Shown here piece after piece: positions 1 to 10,966 of a DNA stretch of 64,000 nucleotides (position 1 is the first letter of the stretch; every line of letters starts with the position of its first letter). The DNA lies in NCBI RefSeq assembly GCF_914767665.1, contig NC_059507.1, forward strand, positions 35,025,270 through 35,089,269, in the 5' to 3' direction. Under the pieces are notes generated by a model. It made no database searches, was not told the origin of the DNA, and saw nothing but the letters and a program-made list of their open reading frames with translations. The position numbers were made by a program, and so were the translations under genes. The stretch comes from Harmonia axyridis. Taxonomy: Eukaryota > Arthropoda > Insecta > Coleoptera > Coccinellidae.

Positions 1-363
1 TATATGAGGATGTAACCGGACTTTTGGATGGGATAGGAACGGTTGAGTTATGGTTGTATTGTGGTGAATGGGCCTAAGGAAGATCGGTTGGGTTTTGACA
101 GCGGTTGAGGAATATTGTGATGTCCAAAGTCTTCCTGAATTGCGATTCCTGGGATACTTTCAAGAAAATAAAGATAACATGAGCTCTTAATCGCTCTGTT
201 TTCGAGATATATGGTGTAAAAGTTTGTTTTTTCCTCGAGTGTTTTCTTATAACGGATGTTTTTTTTCAAGGTATATAACTTCAAGTTGGCATTACTGTTC
301 AAGATGGCGACCGATTTAACAGCTGTCAAGTGATTTATTCTCAGTTTGGTTTGGCAATTCATC

Positions 364-474
364 ATGAATAGACTCACGCCTGAACAACGCTTGCATATAG
401 TGCAATTTTATTTCGAAAATAATGGTTCTGTGCGGAGTACGTATCGCGCACTACGTCCATTTTATTTTGGTTAG
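364..474 (+). pseudogene. A1 N-terminal transposase stub, 36 codons
   Basis: Starts at the ATG of the MNRLTPEQRL motif and runs through a helix-like FENNGSV segment to a TAG at 472-474. This is the first part of the DNA-binding region of a Tc1/mariner transposase. The rest of the helix-turn-helix region and the linker are missing, and the frame closes right after the deletion junction, so no full-length transposase can be made from this copy. The same stub is visible in all other copies of the family (for example 10733-10843 and 19286-19396). It is relic coding sequence, although a short peptide could still be translated. Confidence 0.75.
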
Positions 475-1087
475 CGATGAAGCGCACTTCTGGTTGAATG
501 GCTTCGTCAACAAACAAAACTGGCGCATTTGGAGTGGAGCTTATCCTCAAGTGTATGTCGAAACACCGTTACATCCAGAAAAACTAACTGTTTGGTGCGC
601 TTTATGGGCTGGTGGAATCATTGGTCCGCACTTCTTCAAAAACTGTGATGGCCAGAACGTTACAGTCAATGGTGATCGGTATAGATCCATGATTACTAAC
701 TTTTTCATTCCTGAATTGAACAACCATGATGTCCAGGAGCTGTGGTTCCAACAAGACGGCGCAACATGTCACACAGCTCGTGCCACAATCGATTTATTGA
801 AAGACACGTTTGCTGACCGCCTAATTTCACGTTTTGGACCTGTGAATTGGCCTCCAAGATCTTGTGATTTAACACCGCTAGACTACTTTCTGTTGGGTTA
901 TGTAAATTCATTGGTCTATGCGGATAAGCCACAAACCCTTGACCATTTGGAAGACAACATTCGCCGTTTTACTGCCGATATACGGCCACAAATGTTGGAA
1001 AAAGTAATCGAAAATTGGACGTCCAGATTGGACTACATCCGAGCCAGCCGTGGCGGTCATATGCCAGAAATCATATTTAAAATATAA
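422..1087 (+). CDS. Family A transposase catalytic domain, 221 aa, N-terminally truncated (A1)
   Basis: DDE/D integrase-fold domain of a Tc1/mariner transposase. Visible landmarks are SDEAHFWLNG (first Asp at residue 19), a WFQQDGATCHTAR block (second Asp at 112) and SCDLTPLDYFL (Asp at 149 and 154). Taking Asp154, the position aligned with the mariner catalytic Asp, gives 41 residues between the second and third acids, the DD41D spacing. The frame is fully open. Its first 13 residues (MVLCGVRIAHYVH) are not ancestral: they are the N-terminal stub read in another frame, and the ATG lies inside that stub. With no DNA-binding domain it should not transpose by itself. One substitution is notable: FLLGY where other copies have FLWGY. 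Whether it is expressed is unknown. Confidence 0.8.
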   Translation: MVLCGVRIAHYVHFILVSDEAHFWLNGFVNKQNWRIWSGAYPQVYVETPLHPEKLTVWCALWAGGIIGPHFFKNCDGQNVTVNGDRYRSMITNFFIPELNNHDVQELWFQQDGATCHTARATIDLLKDTFADRLISRFGPVNWPPRSCDLTPLDYFLLGYVNSLVYADKPQTLDHLEDNIRRFTADIRPQMLEKVIENWTSRLDYIRASRGGHMPEIIFKI

Positions 1088-1193
1088 TGCCACAAGATTA
1101 TCTTGCGGATAAATAAAATTCATGTCGATCGAATAATCCATCGATGTTTTATTGCAATTTAAAGTTCTATAGCTCTAAAAAAAACACCCTTTA

Positions 1194-2164
1194 AAATTGA
1201 CAACCACCCACTTCAGCATTTCTATACATGTTTAATCAATTGCTACCTAAGAAACTTACCAAAAACTTGATACCAATATCTCTGAAATCTTAATTATCAC
1301 TCACGTGCGTTCGATCCAATTTCTCCACAATAAAAAATGCCAAAAAAAGAAAAAACTCATGAAATGTACACGCCATCAAGGATGATGAGGTTGTCAAGAA
1401 GCAGAACAGGCTTAATTTCAAAATTATCGCTTTCTCGCACAAAATAACAGCCTGTCCGAGAAATTACGTAATAACACAGCCATTCGGATTGACCACAGTT
1501 ATTGCTATGGCAATCGATACTTGTCACATCTCCTGACAATAATTGGAGGGAACGGTGAAAAGATGATTGACGTATCTTCGACAATCTTGACAGGTGAGAA
1601 GCGATCATAATTCTGGAAATTGTACACGGTTGGAATGATACAGAAACGTTGGACGGAGTTTTTGGCAGTTTTTTTTATCAGAAAACGGAATCTTTACTAT
1701 ACCGGTGGAGAATATCAAATATTCAGCTATATGAATAAATTGATACTGTATTTAGTTTAGAAGAACGCATTCGCCATTTTGTAACATTTCCCGAGTTTGG
1801 AAGATTAGAAATACTTTATTAGTTATTTGAATACATTCTATCAAAGCGTGATGTTTCAAAAATATCAAACATGTATTCCAAAGTGATTCAATCAAGTTCA
1901 AGTTCATTTTATAATTTTACAGGTTGGGTCAATAGTGCTCGATCGGTCGATAAGTAGATATTGGAAATTTTGGGTTGATAGAATGATTCAAAGTTTGACA
2001 AGATCCACAGTACTCAGTGCATAAGCTTTAATTATTTTTAACTCGTCAGGCTGGTCCGAAAGTGGCGAAACACGACACCACCCAGTTTTTCCTTTTAAAT
2101 TAGAATGCCCAATTTGATATACTCATAATCATGAAATTCTGATTTCGAAATACCATACTTGTTT
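1194..2164. other. Unannotated AT-rich sequence
   Basis: No open frame here resembles a known protein. The piece at about 1370-1620 is somewhat richer in C+G and looks single-copy within the window. The rest is AT-rich with short A or T runs. I see no TA-flanked inverted ends that would define another element. Confidence 0.4.
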
Positions 2165-2966
2165 AAAGGACCCCGTACGTTTCTTATGGGAAATGGCTTT
2201 CCGTGAATTCGGCTGAATTTTTGATATGTTGTAGTTCTTGATAAACTGATCAGAAGTGTCCATAGCCACAAAGCTCAAAAATTGATAGTTTTCGACATAT
2301 GGAGCTTTGAAAATGGATTTTTTGCAATTTTCGGGGTTTTTGCTCATCAATCGGGGAGCTCTCATTTCTGGTTGGGATGGAATTTGGATGTTCGACGGCC
2401 AGAACCCGACTGAGAAATGATCTTCCTTGGTTATATTAGGCACCGCCATCGATAATTTTTTATACACTGCTCCACATTGGCTATGAAATGAGATACAAAA
2501 TCCAAGATCTTCCATACATCTTTTCATGCCACAAGATAACGCCAAAATAATTCACATGACCGAGAAACGACATATTGTGAGATTTTTTTAAGAGAGACCA
2601 TAACAACTGAATCCTCATTTATCTGATGTCCAATAATATCAAATATGTTAGCCAAAATGTTCATAACCAGGCATCGCGAGCTGTAATGGGGGAAAATGGG
2701 AAAATCAAAATAATATATTCTCAGGGATAACAATTGTCATCACTATTGATGTCATTTACATATGATACGTGATTTGTTTCTCACAAATCTCGATAATCTG
2801 ACATTGGGGTGCCAAGACATTTTCCTCAGAATGTCTCGAAATTGATGATAGCATCTCACAGACAAACGAATCCGTGAAAATGTCTGCAGTTTTGATACAA
2901 TATAGTACTATCCGGGTAGAATATAGAAGTCCAAGTGTTGGAAGCTAACTATGAATGGAACTTCCG
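2165..2966 (-). repeat. Dispersed repeat D, copy D1
   Basis: About 800 bp that matches 17799-18603 in the opposite orientation across its whole length, with scattered substitutions and small indels. On the minus strand it begins near CGGAAGTTCCATTCATAG and ends near GCGGGGTCCTTT. A 138-codon frame (2129-2545) covers part of it, but the other copy does not keep that frame, so I do not call a gene. No clear terminal inverted repeats or target duplications are seen, so the class (non-autonomous DNA element, retroelement fragment or old duplication) is unresolved. Confidence 0.75.
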
Positions 2967-3925
2967 ATATTGACCAACGACTTCTTGAAAATACAATTTT
3001 TTTTTAAATGAACTTTTTGAACTTCACACATACATCAAAAAGTACTACAGATAGATGACAAGTTAGGTATTTCGAAATAAAAACCTCATGGAGATTATAA
3101 GTATGAGATTTTCAATCGATTTCCAAATTGTTTCTTCGTATTTTCGTCGAATGATGTCGAAAAACCGACATATGTATAATTAAACAATCACTATCTTCAA
3201 TGATCTCCTATTACTCATTCGATTATTATGTATCTGCCTGCAAGATCTCATTCGACAACCTTCGGAAAAGCTATTGATGACGAAAATTCAACCCAAATCG
3301 AAATTACCATGAATATTCGACAATTATACCACATGTGGCAACATTGTTCAGATAATTAATGTTCTGGGTTTGTCATTTTTGAACCGGCATCTTTTCGTGT
3401 TCCTCCTTATGCAACAAGAACGATGGAACCTTTTATGGTAGAAGTGTTGGAGCCAGCGTGATTATTATTATTATCCGAGACGATAATAGGCCCAATTCCA
3501 GTCGATTTCACGAGAAAAATCGCTCCAATTGGTCGTTTTTTTTAATCGCGCAGCCTTTTTGGAAATGATTTGTTGTGAGAATTGGAGTCTCTGATTGAGC
3601 AATCATCGGAAAGTGGAATATTTATTCTACGATTGCCTGCAGTCGTGGGAAGCTGTAGAATTTATGGGATTTTGTGAACTTTTGCACGAACGAGGGGAGA
3701 AAATCGTGAAAACGCTTGAGGAAATATTTGGAATTTCTACTTTTCGATGCTGTTTTATGTTCGGATCGTTGTTTGAATATTTATTATGTTTTGATGATTT
3801 GTAAAATTTCTCTAGAATGGCTGTAACATTTGCTTTTCACATTGATGTTATTTATTGGTGGACATCCATTCAAATGATTCGAATAAGAATCATTCTAATA
3901 CGCATTACTTTATTATGTGAATAGC
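2967..3925. other. Unannotated AT-rich sequence
   Basis: AT-rich with homopolymer T runs. The 69-codon frame at 3595-3804 matches nothing I recognise. No repeat of this stretch was seen elsewhere in the window. Confidence 0.35.
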
Positions 3926-4817
3926 AATGGACTACTTTTCATTTTTTTGTTAAGGATTAATTCTAAAAATTTAAGTGAAATGAAACAAAAATGTGGAAGA
4001 ATCATTGAAATATCTCTAGAAATGAAAAAGTTATGGGACTTTGAAGTTGCGCTTGGAAGAATAATTCCATAGTACGTGTAAGTGTCGTGACGTCACACAC
4101 TAGACGACTGGTATTCGCAGAGTGCTTACGAATTCATTGGTGTACAATCACTTGTGCCGTTCGTGTCGTGTTTTGTTCTTTACACGATGGCTGAAATAAC
4201 TTACTATATACATAGATATAAATTACTTTTTTCTATTTTTACTTTTTACTACTCACATAAGTATGTTTTGCCATTGAAAGACTTCAACAACCAGTACTCA
4301 ACTACAAACTGTTTATGAAACGTTTTTTAAATAAATCATCGTTATAAGTTGAACCATGATGAAGCAAACTCAAAAGTAGATACTTACTCGAAAAGTTTAA
4401 CTCCTTTTATTTCAGCACTGACATAAGATGGATTTGAAGAAAAAAACTCTATCACTGAGAATATATCTATTTTAGGCAAATTGTCACTTTGTCCTTTCAC
4501 GAAGTCTTCTTCCATTATGGTGACATAAAAACAAAACTCGAGTTAAAACTACACTGTACAACTACAAACGGCGCGAGAGCCTTGGCGCGGCTAAGTATTT
4601 AAACGTAATTTATGGTGTAGCGATCACAGGAAAGTGCCGTGACGTCACAAACCAAAGACGTTCCGCGCTGAAATACGTAAATTTAAATAATCTATTTCTC
4701 AGTCATTTATTGATGGATTTTCAAAATTTTTTCACTGATTTATCAGTTTTGCTCTATACTTTAATTCTATCGTGTCAAATATAGTAGATATTATCAACAT
4801 CACTAAACTAGTCCATT
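3926..4817 (+). mobile_element. Family E non-autonomous element, copy E1
   Basis: An 892-bp sequence repeated in the same orientation at 55138-56038. Both copies stop matching at the same place. The ends form a short inverted repeat: AATGGACTA on the left (E2 reads AATGGACTAGTTT) and AAACTAGTCCATT on the right. It encodes no protein. It contains two copies of GTGACGTCAC (about 4088 and 4640), a palindrome that includes the CRE-type octamer TGACGTCA. E2 keeps the first and has lost the second in a small deletion. I do not see a clear target duplication, so the superfamily stays open. Confidence 0.75.
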
Positions 4818-6125
4818 GTTTTGAAGTTTTTCGAAATATCAGAACTATAAAGAAACTAGTGTATACTGAAAAAGTTATTATTATTATTTTCTTATTCATT
4901 ATTTTTATGGAAATTGGAATAAAATCGAAGTGGAATATTAAAACGCGTCTTTATACAGGATGATTCACCCCGATGGCCTATTAGACGTTTATGGAAAATG
5001 AATCATAATTGTGTGCTGAAAATTTGCATGTTCGGATTTGAGACAATGATCTTTTCCCCTAAAATATTTTCAGATATCTACAACTTCCGGTTGTACCGGA
5101 AACAGACTACTACTTCCTTATTTCAAATGGCATACCCAGTACATATATTATTGCATCATTAGATAGCTTTTTTGATGAAAATTTCAGCAATATGCCATAC
5201 TTTGGGTAAAAACCCAACGGTTCATGAGTTAATGGAATTCTTATGAATAAAATGGTGGCGACAGGGAATCACATTTTTTTGGATATTTCTGCAGAAATTT
5301 TTTTTTCGGACAAACTTTTATCATTTTCGGTTCTGCAAATACGTACTATTCTGAAACACTTTGTGCAATTATCAAGGTGGAGAATTTTCTCGAATTTGAA
5401 AATTTTAACTTCAATAATTTTCGACGTATTCACTTCAGAGTATGGCTTGTGGTCTGTTTATTTACATTGTTACATATCATTTGGTAACCTACCGTTTCCG
5501 TAGTACCAATTTCACTGAATTACGAGGACGTAAATGTTCTCTCCACACTAAATAGACTATAAACATATCGATTAAGTCCAGATCACAGACAGATAGGTGA
5601 GTAAACATAGTAGACAGCTGTAAAGCGCGTACAGTTGAATGGAATAAATAAAGATTATTTTTATGGTTCTGACAATGGTAAGTTAATGTTCGTGAATGTC
5701 TCGGAGAATTATATAGTAAAATTACTCAACTCCACCCGTTGATGAAGAATTCATGGTTTAATCCAATTGTGTCAGTACTTTATCTGCCGTCAGATGATGC
5801 TGGCCAAATGCTCTATTTCCATGTAGTTTTATTATTTATGTTTCACAAGAAGTAGTTTCTATTCAGTATTGGTTGAAATTGAAAATAGGTATTTCGAAAA
5901 ATGAGAGCACTCAAGTGAAATCATGAGATTTCGAACGCTCATTCATTCATCAATATATGGCCGTAATTGGCTCATGAATGACGAGCGGTCAAAAGCTCAT
6001 TTTCTCGTTTCTTTCGATATTCTGTTTACTTTTGTTTTGGTTATGATGACGATGTTATCACAAAATTACGGACAAGGCTGGAAATGGTTATTCTATACTA
6101 GGTGTTTCCGAACTACGGAAATTTC
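4818..6125. other. Unannotated sequence, possible old repeat fragment from about 4955
   Basis: Around 4957 the sequence reads TACAGGATGATTCACCCC, which resembles the TACAGGGTG ends of many insect non-autonomous elements, but I could not find a matching right end. The remainder is AT-rich with no recognisable protein. The frames of 86 and 75 codons near 5243 and 5923 look random. Confidence 0.3.
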
Positions 6126-6760
6126 ACAGGGTGTTTCATTAGGTCGTTAAAAAAAGATCCTATGAACATATGTTCGGAGTTGTTCATTTTTGAGGGCGTC
6201 GAAGTTTAAAAAAAATCCTATTCAAATATCTTTTATTTTCATTTTTAATTTAGAACGAAATAAGGAAAAAATATAATTTAGATATGGATCATAATGGTGG
6301 CCATATACATATAACATATGATTTGGAATGTTCTGTTTGCTTTCAAAAAAATTATCTATTGTTATTGAAATATATCGTTTATTGAAAATAATATTAAAAA
6401 AAATGTTTGTTCCAAACCTCCTAGATTTTGAGAAACAAAATCTACAATATCTAAATTTTTGAATCAAGGCGCACTGTAAATGCAGAAAAAAAATGGAAAC
6501 AAGAGAATTATCATAAAATACACTGCGGAATGATAAGGGTTCAAAACAAAAAAATGGCATTTGGAAAAGAAATGAAATAATCGAATTACAAAATGAAAAA
6601 GATGTACCTGGGAAAAAAAACTGACAGCGTCGCGACGCCTGGCATATTTATTTTTTCGCCAATTTTTACACCAATCTCGAGTTAACTTTGACCTGTACTT
6701 AAACTAAAAATGTCGTTCAAGAGGAAAAAACGGGTTACCATGATAACTTAATCACCCTGT
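6126..6760. mobile_element. Candidate non-autonomous element with CAGGGTG ends
   Basis: The left side reads ACAGGGTGTTTCATTAGG and the right side reads ATCACCCTGT, so both ends present ACAGGGTG in inverted orientation. The 635 bp between them are AT-rich and non-coding. The ends resemble those of the element at 34397-34698. There is no second full copy in the window, so the boundaries are tentative. Confidence 0.4.
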
Positions 6761-6838
6761 ACTTACAATTTCATTCTGACACATATGTAGGTATCTTCGA
6801 AATGTTATAAAATTATTTCTCTATTTCAGTATCGTAAT

Positions 6839-6866
6839 GAGTTCATTACAGTACTGTAATGAACTC
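6839..6866. repeat. Perfect 28-bp palindrome
   Basis: GAGTTCATTACAGT is followed directly by its exact reverse complement with no spacer. It lies in AT-rich non-coding DNA and could extrude as a cruciform. No function is evident. Confidence 0.85.
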
Positions 6867-7271
6867 AATACAGAATTGTTTTCAGTTATATTTTTCGTTT
6901 TGTAGTTTCGTTTTGGATAAAGTGCAATGATTCGCAACATTATTCGTAATTTATCTTCATTCTGATGGTATCGAATCTATTTCGTCGTACATAATTCACA
7001 AATTCAATACGTAATTATAAATTATTTCGAAATTCGAAAGGTACAATTCAAATTGAAATTTCGTAATCTGTCACTTTTCGTACCAGTCACACAAATAGAG
7101 TAGAATCTAAATTTTTCACTGAGTTTCGACAATATTCCACAAAACTTGACTGAAATAGAGAATAGTTATTTAAAATACAAGTGCAGAAGGCATTGATATT
7201 CTTCCATGAGTTCAAAATTCAAAAACGAGCCACGAAGTGGCGAGTTTTGGAATGAACGAGTGGTAGAATGA

Positions 7272-7599
7272 GCCTTCTGTACGAGTATTATACATTATTT
7301 TCTCTAATTCATTGCATTTTCATTGAAATTAATGAAATATTTCCATAAATATAATTTAGTGATTTTTGCATTGAAAAATGTTGGTTGGCAGAACTGATTT
7401 CTTTAAGGCAAATTGATGAATTGACAGATAAAGCCGTGGCGGAAAGTTCGGAGTACCAACATAAAATAACAAAATATAACCATGAAAACTGTGCGTTTCT
7501 GATATATTCTCGCACGTTTTTGTTCTACAAGATGTGGAAGAATGAACGGAATAACCACAGAATTAGAGAAAATATCGTCTAATACTCGTTGCAGAAGGC
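7272..7599. mobile_element. Short inverted-repeat element (MITE-like), family K
   Basis: Arms of about 39 bp face each other at 7272-7310 and 7560-7599: GCCTTCTGTACGAGTATTA on the left, and GCCTTCTGCAACGAGTATTA on the right read on the minus strand. Both continue into TTTTCTCTAATTC. The 250-bp interior has no credible gene; the small frames on both strands read through the arms. Part of the interior (about 7430-7520) recurs in inverted orientation at about 12940-13060, which supports a mobile family. Another GCAGAAGGC motif at about 7183 suggests an adjoining fragment. Confidence 0.65.
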
Positions 7600-7602
7600 A
7601 AT

Positions 7603-8212
7603 TCCAACACTCATGCTCTCGAAAGGATTCTGCAACTTGTTTCAGAATATACTATTTTATGATTATCACATATGCGTTTAGTATTTGGGATACTTCCAAT
7701 CAGATCAAGAAGAAATTTTTTTTTAGAGATACCTCCGTTTGTTGGCGCACAGCATCAGAATAACTGTTTAGTCATCATCCCAATGAAAATTACCACGGAT
7801 TGAATGGCCTCTCTTACGACAGAATATTATCAGTCGAGTTGCCCAATTAAAATGTTACTTTATAAGGCAACCGACTTCGAATAAAACCCAATTTGATTCT
7901 TGGCGATCCGGTGTTCTCGTTATTTATTGCATAATCGGCTATTCCAATTATAATTTTCTACCTTGAAATGGCGGATAAACAGGTCTAAACACGCGGAGGA
8001 AATCTTCATTTGCTCCGGCTGCCGCCTTGGATAGTTTCTATTGTCGCTCGATTCATCTTCAGGTCATTGTTGGTTGTGATTGAATTCTCTTCAATTTGAG
8101 TTATCACATGGTATTAAAGTTTGATCTTAATCTCAATGAGTTTATTCGTAATAATGGGTTTTAAATTCTAAATTATATTTCGGCTAATTCACAAATAAAT
8201 GGCGATACCCTC
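7603..8212. other. Unannotated sequence
   Basis: A mix of AT-rich DNA and a mildly C+G-richer patch at about 7900-8060. No protein, RNA gene or inverted repeat that I recognise. Confidence 0.35.
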
Positions 8213-8660
8213 AGAGTAATAAACGTAGAAAGAGGGAGCATTTGACATTTTTGACATTTTCAGTAAGCAACATGAACTATCAAATTTGGCATTGAGCGCG
8301 CGGTAATGAAAACATACCTATCATTGATACGATATTTCACTCAATTCGCGAGTTTCTCCACAAAGAGCGCACTTCTTATGCCTATAGTGAATCAACATTT
8401 CATATCAACTCAAAATATATAAATATATCAGAAATTCAGAAAATGATATTCAAGCGCGCCAAACGACGTGAAACAACCGATGACACTAAGAGAGCAATAG
8501 TTTCCAAACCTTAGATTTCAGCATCAGGTAGATAAAGAAAATAATAAATATTCTGCATACTATAAATTCGAAAATTAGGAAAAATATCGGATTCCAAATA
8601 TTCACATTTGAATTTTTAATCGAAAATCACTCGAATAAATATATTTCGATCAATACAATA
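8213..8660 (-). mobile_element. Family Z non-autonomous element, copy Z1, truncated
   Basis: Begins with AGAGTAATAAACGTAG then AAAGAGGGAGC, the right end of the Z family read on the minus strand, and matches 15167-15739 and 26172-26760 in opposite orientation. It is about 130 bp shorter than Z3 and stops where family A copy A2 begins. I do not find the missing part of Z on the far side of A2, so Z1 seems to have been truncated at or before that insertion. It encodes nothing. Confidence 0.7.
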
Positions 8661-8662
8661 TA

Positions 8663-9595
8663 ACGGGTGTTTTTTTTTCGAGGTATATAACTTTAAAATG
8701 GCATTACTGTTCAAGATGACGACCGATTTAACAGCTGTCAAGTGATTTATTCTCAGTTTGGTATGGCAATTCATCATGAATAGACTCACGCCTGAACAAA
8801 GCTTGCAAATACTGCAATTTCATTTGGAAAATAATGGTTCTGTGCGGAATACGTATCGCGTCCATTTTATTTTGTTTATCGATGAAGCGCACTTCTGGTT
8901 GAATGGCTACGTCAACAAACAAAACTGCCGTATTTGGAGTGAAGCTAATCCTCAAGTGTATGTCGAAACACCGTTACATCCAGAAAAACTGACTGTTTGG
9001 TGCGCTTTATGGGCTGGTGGAATCATTGATCCGTACTTCTTCAAAAACGATGATGGCCAGAACGTTAAAGTCAATGGTGATCGGTATAGAGTCATGATTA
9101 CTAACTTTTTCATTCCTGAATTGAACAACTATGATGTCCAGGAGCTGTGGTTCCAATAAGACGGCGCAACATGTCATACAGCTCGTGCCACAATCGATTT
9201 ATTGGAAGACACGTTTGGTGACCGCCTAATTTCACGTTTTGAACCTGTGAATTGGCCTCCAAGATCTTGTGATTTAACTCCGCTAGACTACTTTCTGTGG
9301 GGCTATGTAAAGTCATTGATCTATGCGGATAAGCCACAAACCCTTGACCATTTGGAAGACAACATTCGCCGTGTTATTGCCGATATACGGCCACAAATGT
9401 TGTAGAGAGTCATCGAAAATTGGACGTCCAGATTGGACTACATCCGAGCCAGCCGTGGCGGTCATATGCCAGAAATCATATTTAAAATGTAATGCCACAA
9501 GATTGTCTTGCGGATAAATGAAATTCATGTCAATCGAATATTCCATTGTTGTTTTATTGCAATTTAAAGTTCTGTAGCCCTAAAAAAACACCCTT
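8663..9595 (+). mobile_element. Family A copy A2 (frame restored by a 7-bp deletion)
   Basis: Complete 933-bp copy with TA at 8661-8662 and 9596-9597 and both family ends. At the shared deletion junction A2 lacks seven further bases, reading CGCGTCCATTTTATT instead of the family form with CACTACG after CGCG. This rejoins the N-terminal stub and the catalytic domain in one frame. It is the only copy besides A4 with that property. The interior otherwise matches A1 and A5 closely. Confidence 0.92.
8776..9492 (+). pseudogene. A2 fused short transposase frame with two nonsense codons
   Basis: From the ATG of MNRLTPEQSL the frame runs through SVRNTYRVHFILF and IDEAHFWLNG into the catalytic domain, because the 7-bp deletion corrected the frame shift at the junction. 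An in-frame TAA at 9157-9159 replaces the second Gln of the FQQDGA motif, just before the second catalytic Asp. A TAG at 9403-9405 follows MLxxVIENW. Without those two changes the frame would be 238 codons. The first catalytic region reads FIDEAH rather than FSDEAH. Inactive as it stands. Confidence 0.85.
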
Positions 9596-9597
9596 TA

Positions 9598-10619
9598 TGA
9601 ATGAATAAGGCTGATAATTCCTTTGTCAATTTCTTCGATTCATACTGTAGACATTTGGAATTCATTAAAACTGAAATATGACTGATACGATGAACTTTAC
9701 AGAAACAGCCTTCTGGATGATGCTTAATCTGAATTGAGGGCCATCAAAAGCTAAAAATACCCGCGATCTCCATAAGCGACGAAACAGCGAGAGTATACAG
9801 TCTCCAAACTTTCCCAAATTTTTTCCCTCCCATATTTCAAAACTGTCTCGTAAAGCATCGTAGAAAATCCGAGTCTCGAGTCAACGGATATTCTTGCCGG
9901 TCTGAATCGCACCCCCCCACCCTTATAATTCATTTCGACCCCGCCACTAATTTGCGATGAGCCTCGAATGTGGAAAGTTCGTGCACACTCCAGCAGCCCG
10001 AATGGACCATACATCTCGCCTTAATGTCCGATATAGCTTCCGGGATACTTCGACGATGCAGAAAAACCACAGATCCGAATATTTTATGTTATTAGTCCTT
10101 CCGGTATCGCCGTAGACGATCTCCGCGGAGTCACTGATTTCGGGATGGATGCCGTGGAAAAATCACCACTTTCCGAGATGAATCGGGGAGATTAGAAGGA
10201 GGTTATCGGCTGAATTATTGGTTTGGAGGGACGTGCCTCGAAGAAGAAGAAGATCTGACGTGAATGTCGATCGGAAATTCTTCTTTTTCTTCTAGGATGG
10301 CCATTAGTGATCATATTTGTTGATTCTAGGATATTTTGCGCCCCTTGAAGGTAATTACAAAGGTTGTTTAGTAAGTTTTGCGCTTCGATGAGATAGGGCG
10401 CTGCTACTAGCCTAAATTCTTTTTTCGTTATATTGGTACATTCAAATGAACTTGTGTGAAGTTTCATTTCAATCTGCCAATTCATTATTTGTTTACAAGC
10501 TATTTAGTTAGTATCGACGTGTCACAGTATTTTTTTTACTGAAAAATAAATCAAAAGCAAAGGAAATTTATTAACGAATAATGAAAGTGTATAAGAAGGA
10601 CTTTTTGCCCACAATTATA
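9598..10619. other. Single-copy sequence with a CpG-richer island at about 9900-10270
   Basis: The middle is clearly richer in C+G and CpG than its surroundings (for example GCCACTAATTTGCGATG and CGATCTCCGCGGAGTC). A 97-codon minus frame at 10192-10485 gives a peptide of fairly normal composition, but I recognise no domain. No repeat of this stretch was seen elsewhere in the window. Confidence 0.4.
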
Positions 10620-10966
10620 AAGGGTGTTTTTTTTTCGAGGTATATAACTTTAAGTTGGCATTACTGTTCAAGATGGCGACCGATTTAACAGCTGTCAAGT
10701 GATTTATTCTCAGTATGGTTTGGCAATTCATCATGAATAGACTCACGCCTGAACAACGCTTGCAAATAGTGCAATTTCATTTCGAAAATAATGGTTCTGT
10801 GCGGAATACGTATCGCGCACTACGTCCATTTTATTTTGTTTAGCGATGAAGCGCACTTGTGGTTGAATGGCTACGTCAACAAACAAAACTGCCGCATTTG
10901 GAGTGGAGCTTATCCTCAAGTGTATGTCGAAACACCGTTACATCCAGAAAAACTTACTGTTTGGTC
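10620..10966 (+). mobile_element. Family A copy A3, 3' truncated
   Basis: The left end is intact (TA at 10618-10619), followed by the N-terminal stub (10733-10843) and the overlapping catalytic ATG at 10791. Family similarity stops at about 10966, inside the VTVWCALWAGG block, where the sequence changes to unrelated AT-rich DNA. The catalytic frame therefore ends after 62 codons and holds only the first Asp. The right inverted end is absent, so this copy cannot move. Confidence 0.9.

Larger units (their letters stand above)
252..1191 (+). mobile_element. Family A transposon copy A1 (Tc1/mariner, DD41D-like, internally deleted)
   Basis: A complete copy flanked by TA at 250-251 and 1192-1193, the target duplication expected for Tc1/mariner. 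The outer ends are imperfect inverted repeats of about 40 bp: the left end reads roughly A(A/C)GGGTGTTTTTTTTCGAGG then TATATAACTTTAA, and the right end on the other strand reads AAGGGTGTTTTTTTAGAG then CTATAGAACTTTAA. Inside are a 36-codon stub (from 364) and an overlapping catalytic frame (422-1087) in a different reading frame. AATAAA lies about 20 bp after the catalytic stop and could be a poly(A) signal. A TATATAA motif sits just inside the left end. Seven more copies in this window share the ends and the internal junction, so the boundaries are well supported. The coding capacity is shorter than the usual 330-350 codons of such transposases. Confidence 0.93.

Noticed and set aside
48..377. 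109-codon minus frame at the window start
   Set aside because: It runs from family A end sequence into flanking AT-rich DNA and recurs partly at other A copies (for example 25213); not a host gene.
421..480. The TTTTATTTTGTTTAG text at the family A junction as a 3' splice site, with the stub as an upstream exon
   Set aside because: The polypyrimidine-AG does look like an acceptor, but no donor at a suitable distance would join the stub to the catalytic frame, and two copies restored the frame by deletion instead. A shared deletion is simpler. cDNA would settle it.
705..1141. 75-77-codon antisense frames that recur in every family A copy
   Set aside because: They lie opposite the transposase frame and recur only because the element recurs; no sign of independent coding.
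2129..2545. 138-codon minus frame as a gene
   Set aside because: It lies in dispersed repeat D, and the second copy of the repeat does not keep the frame.
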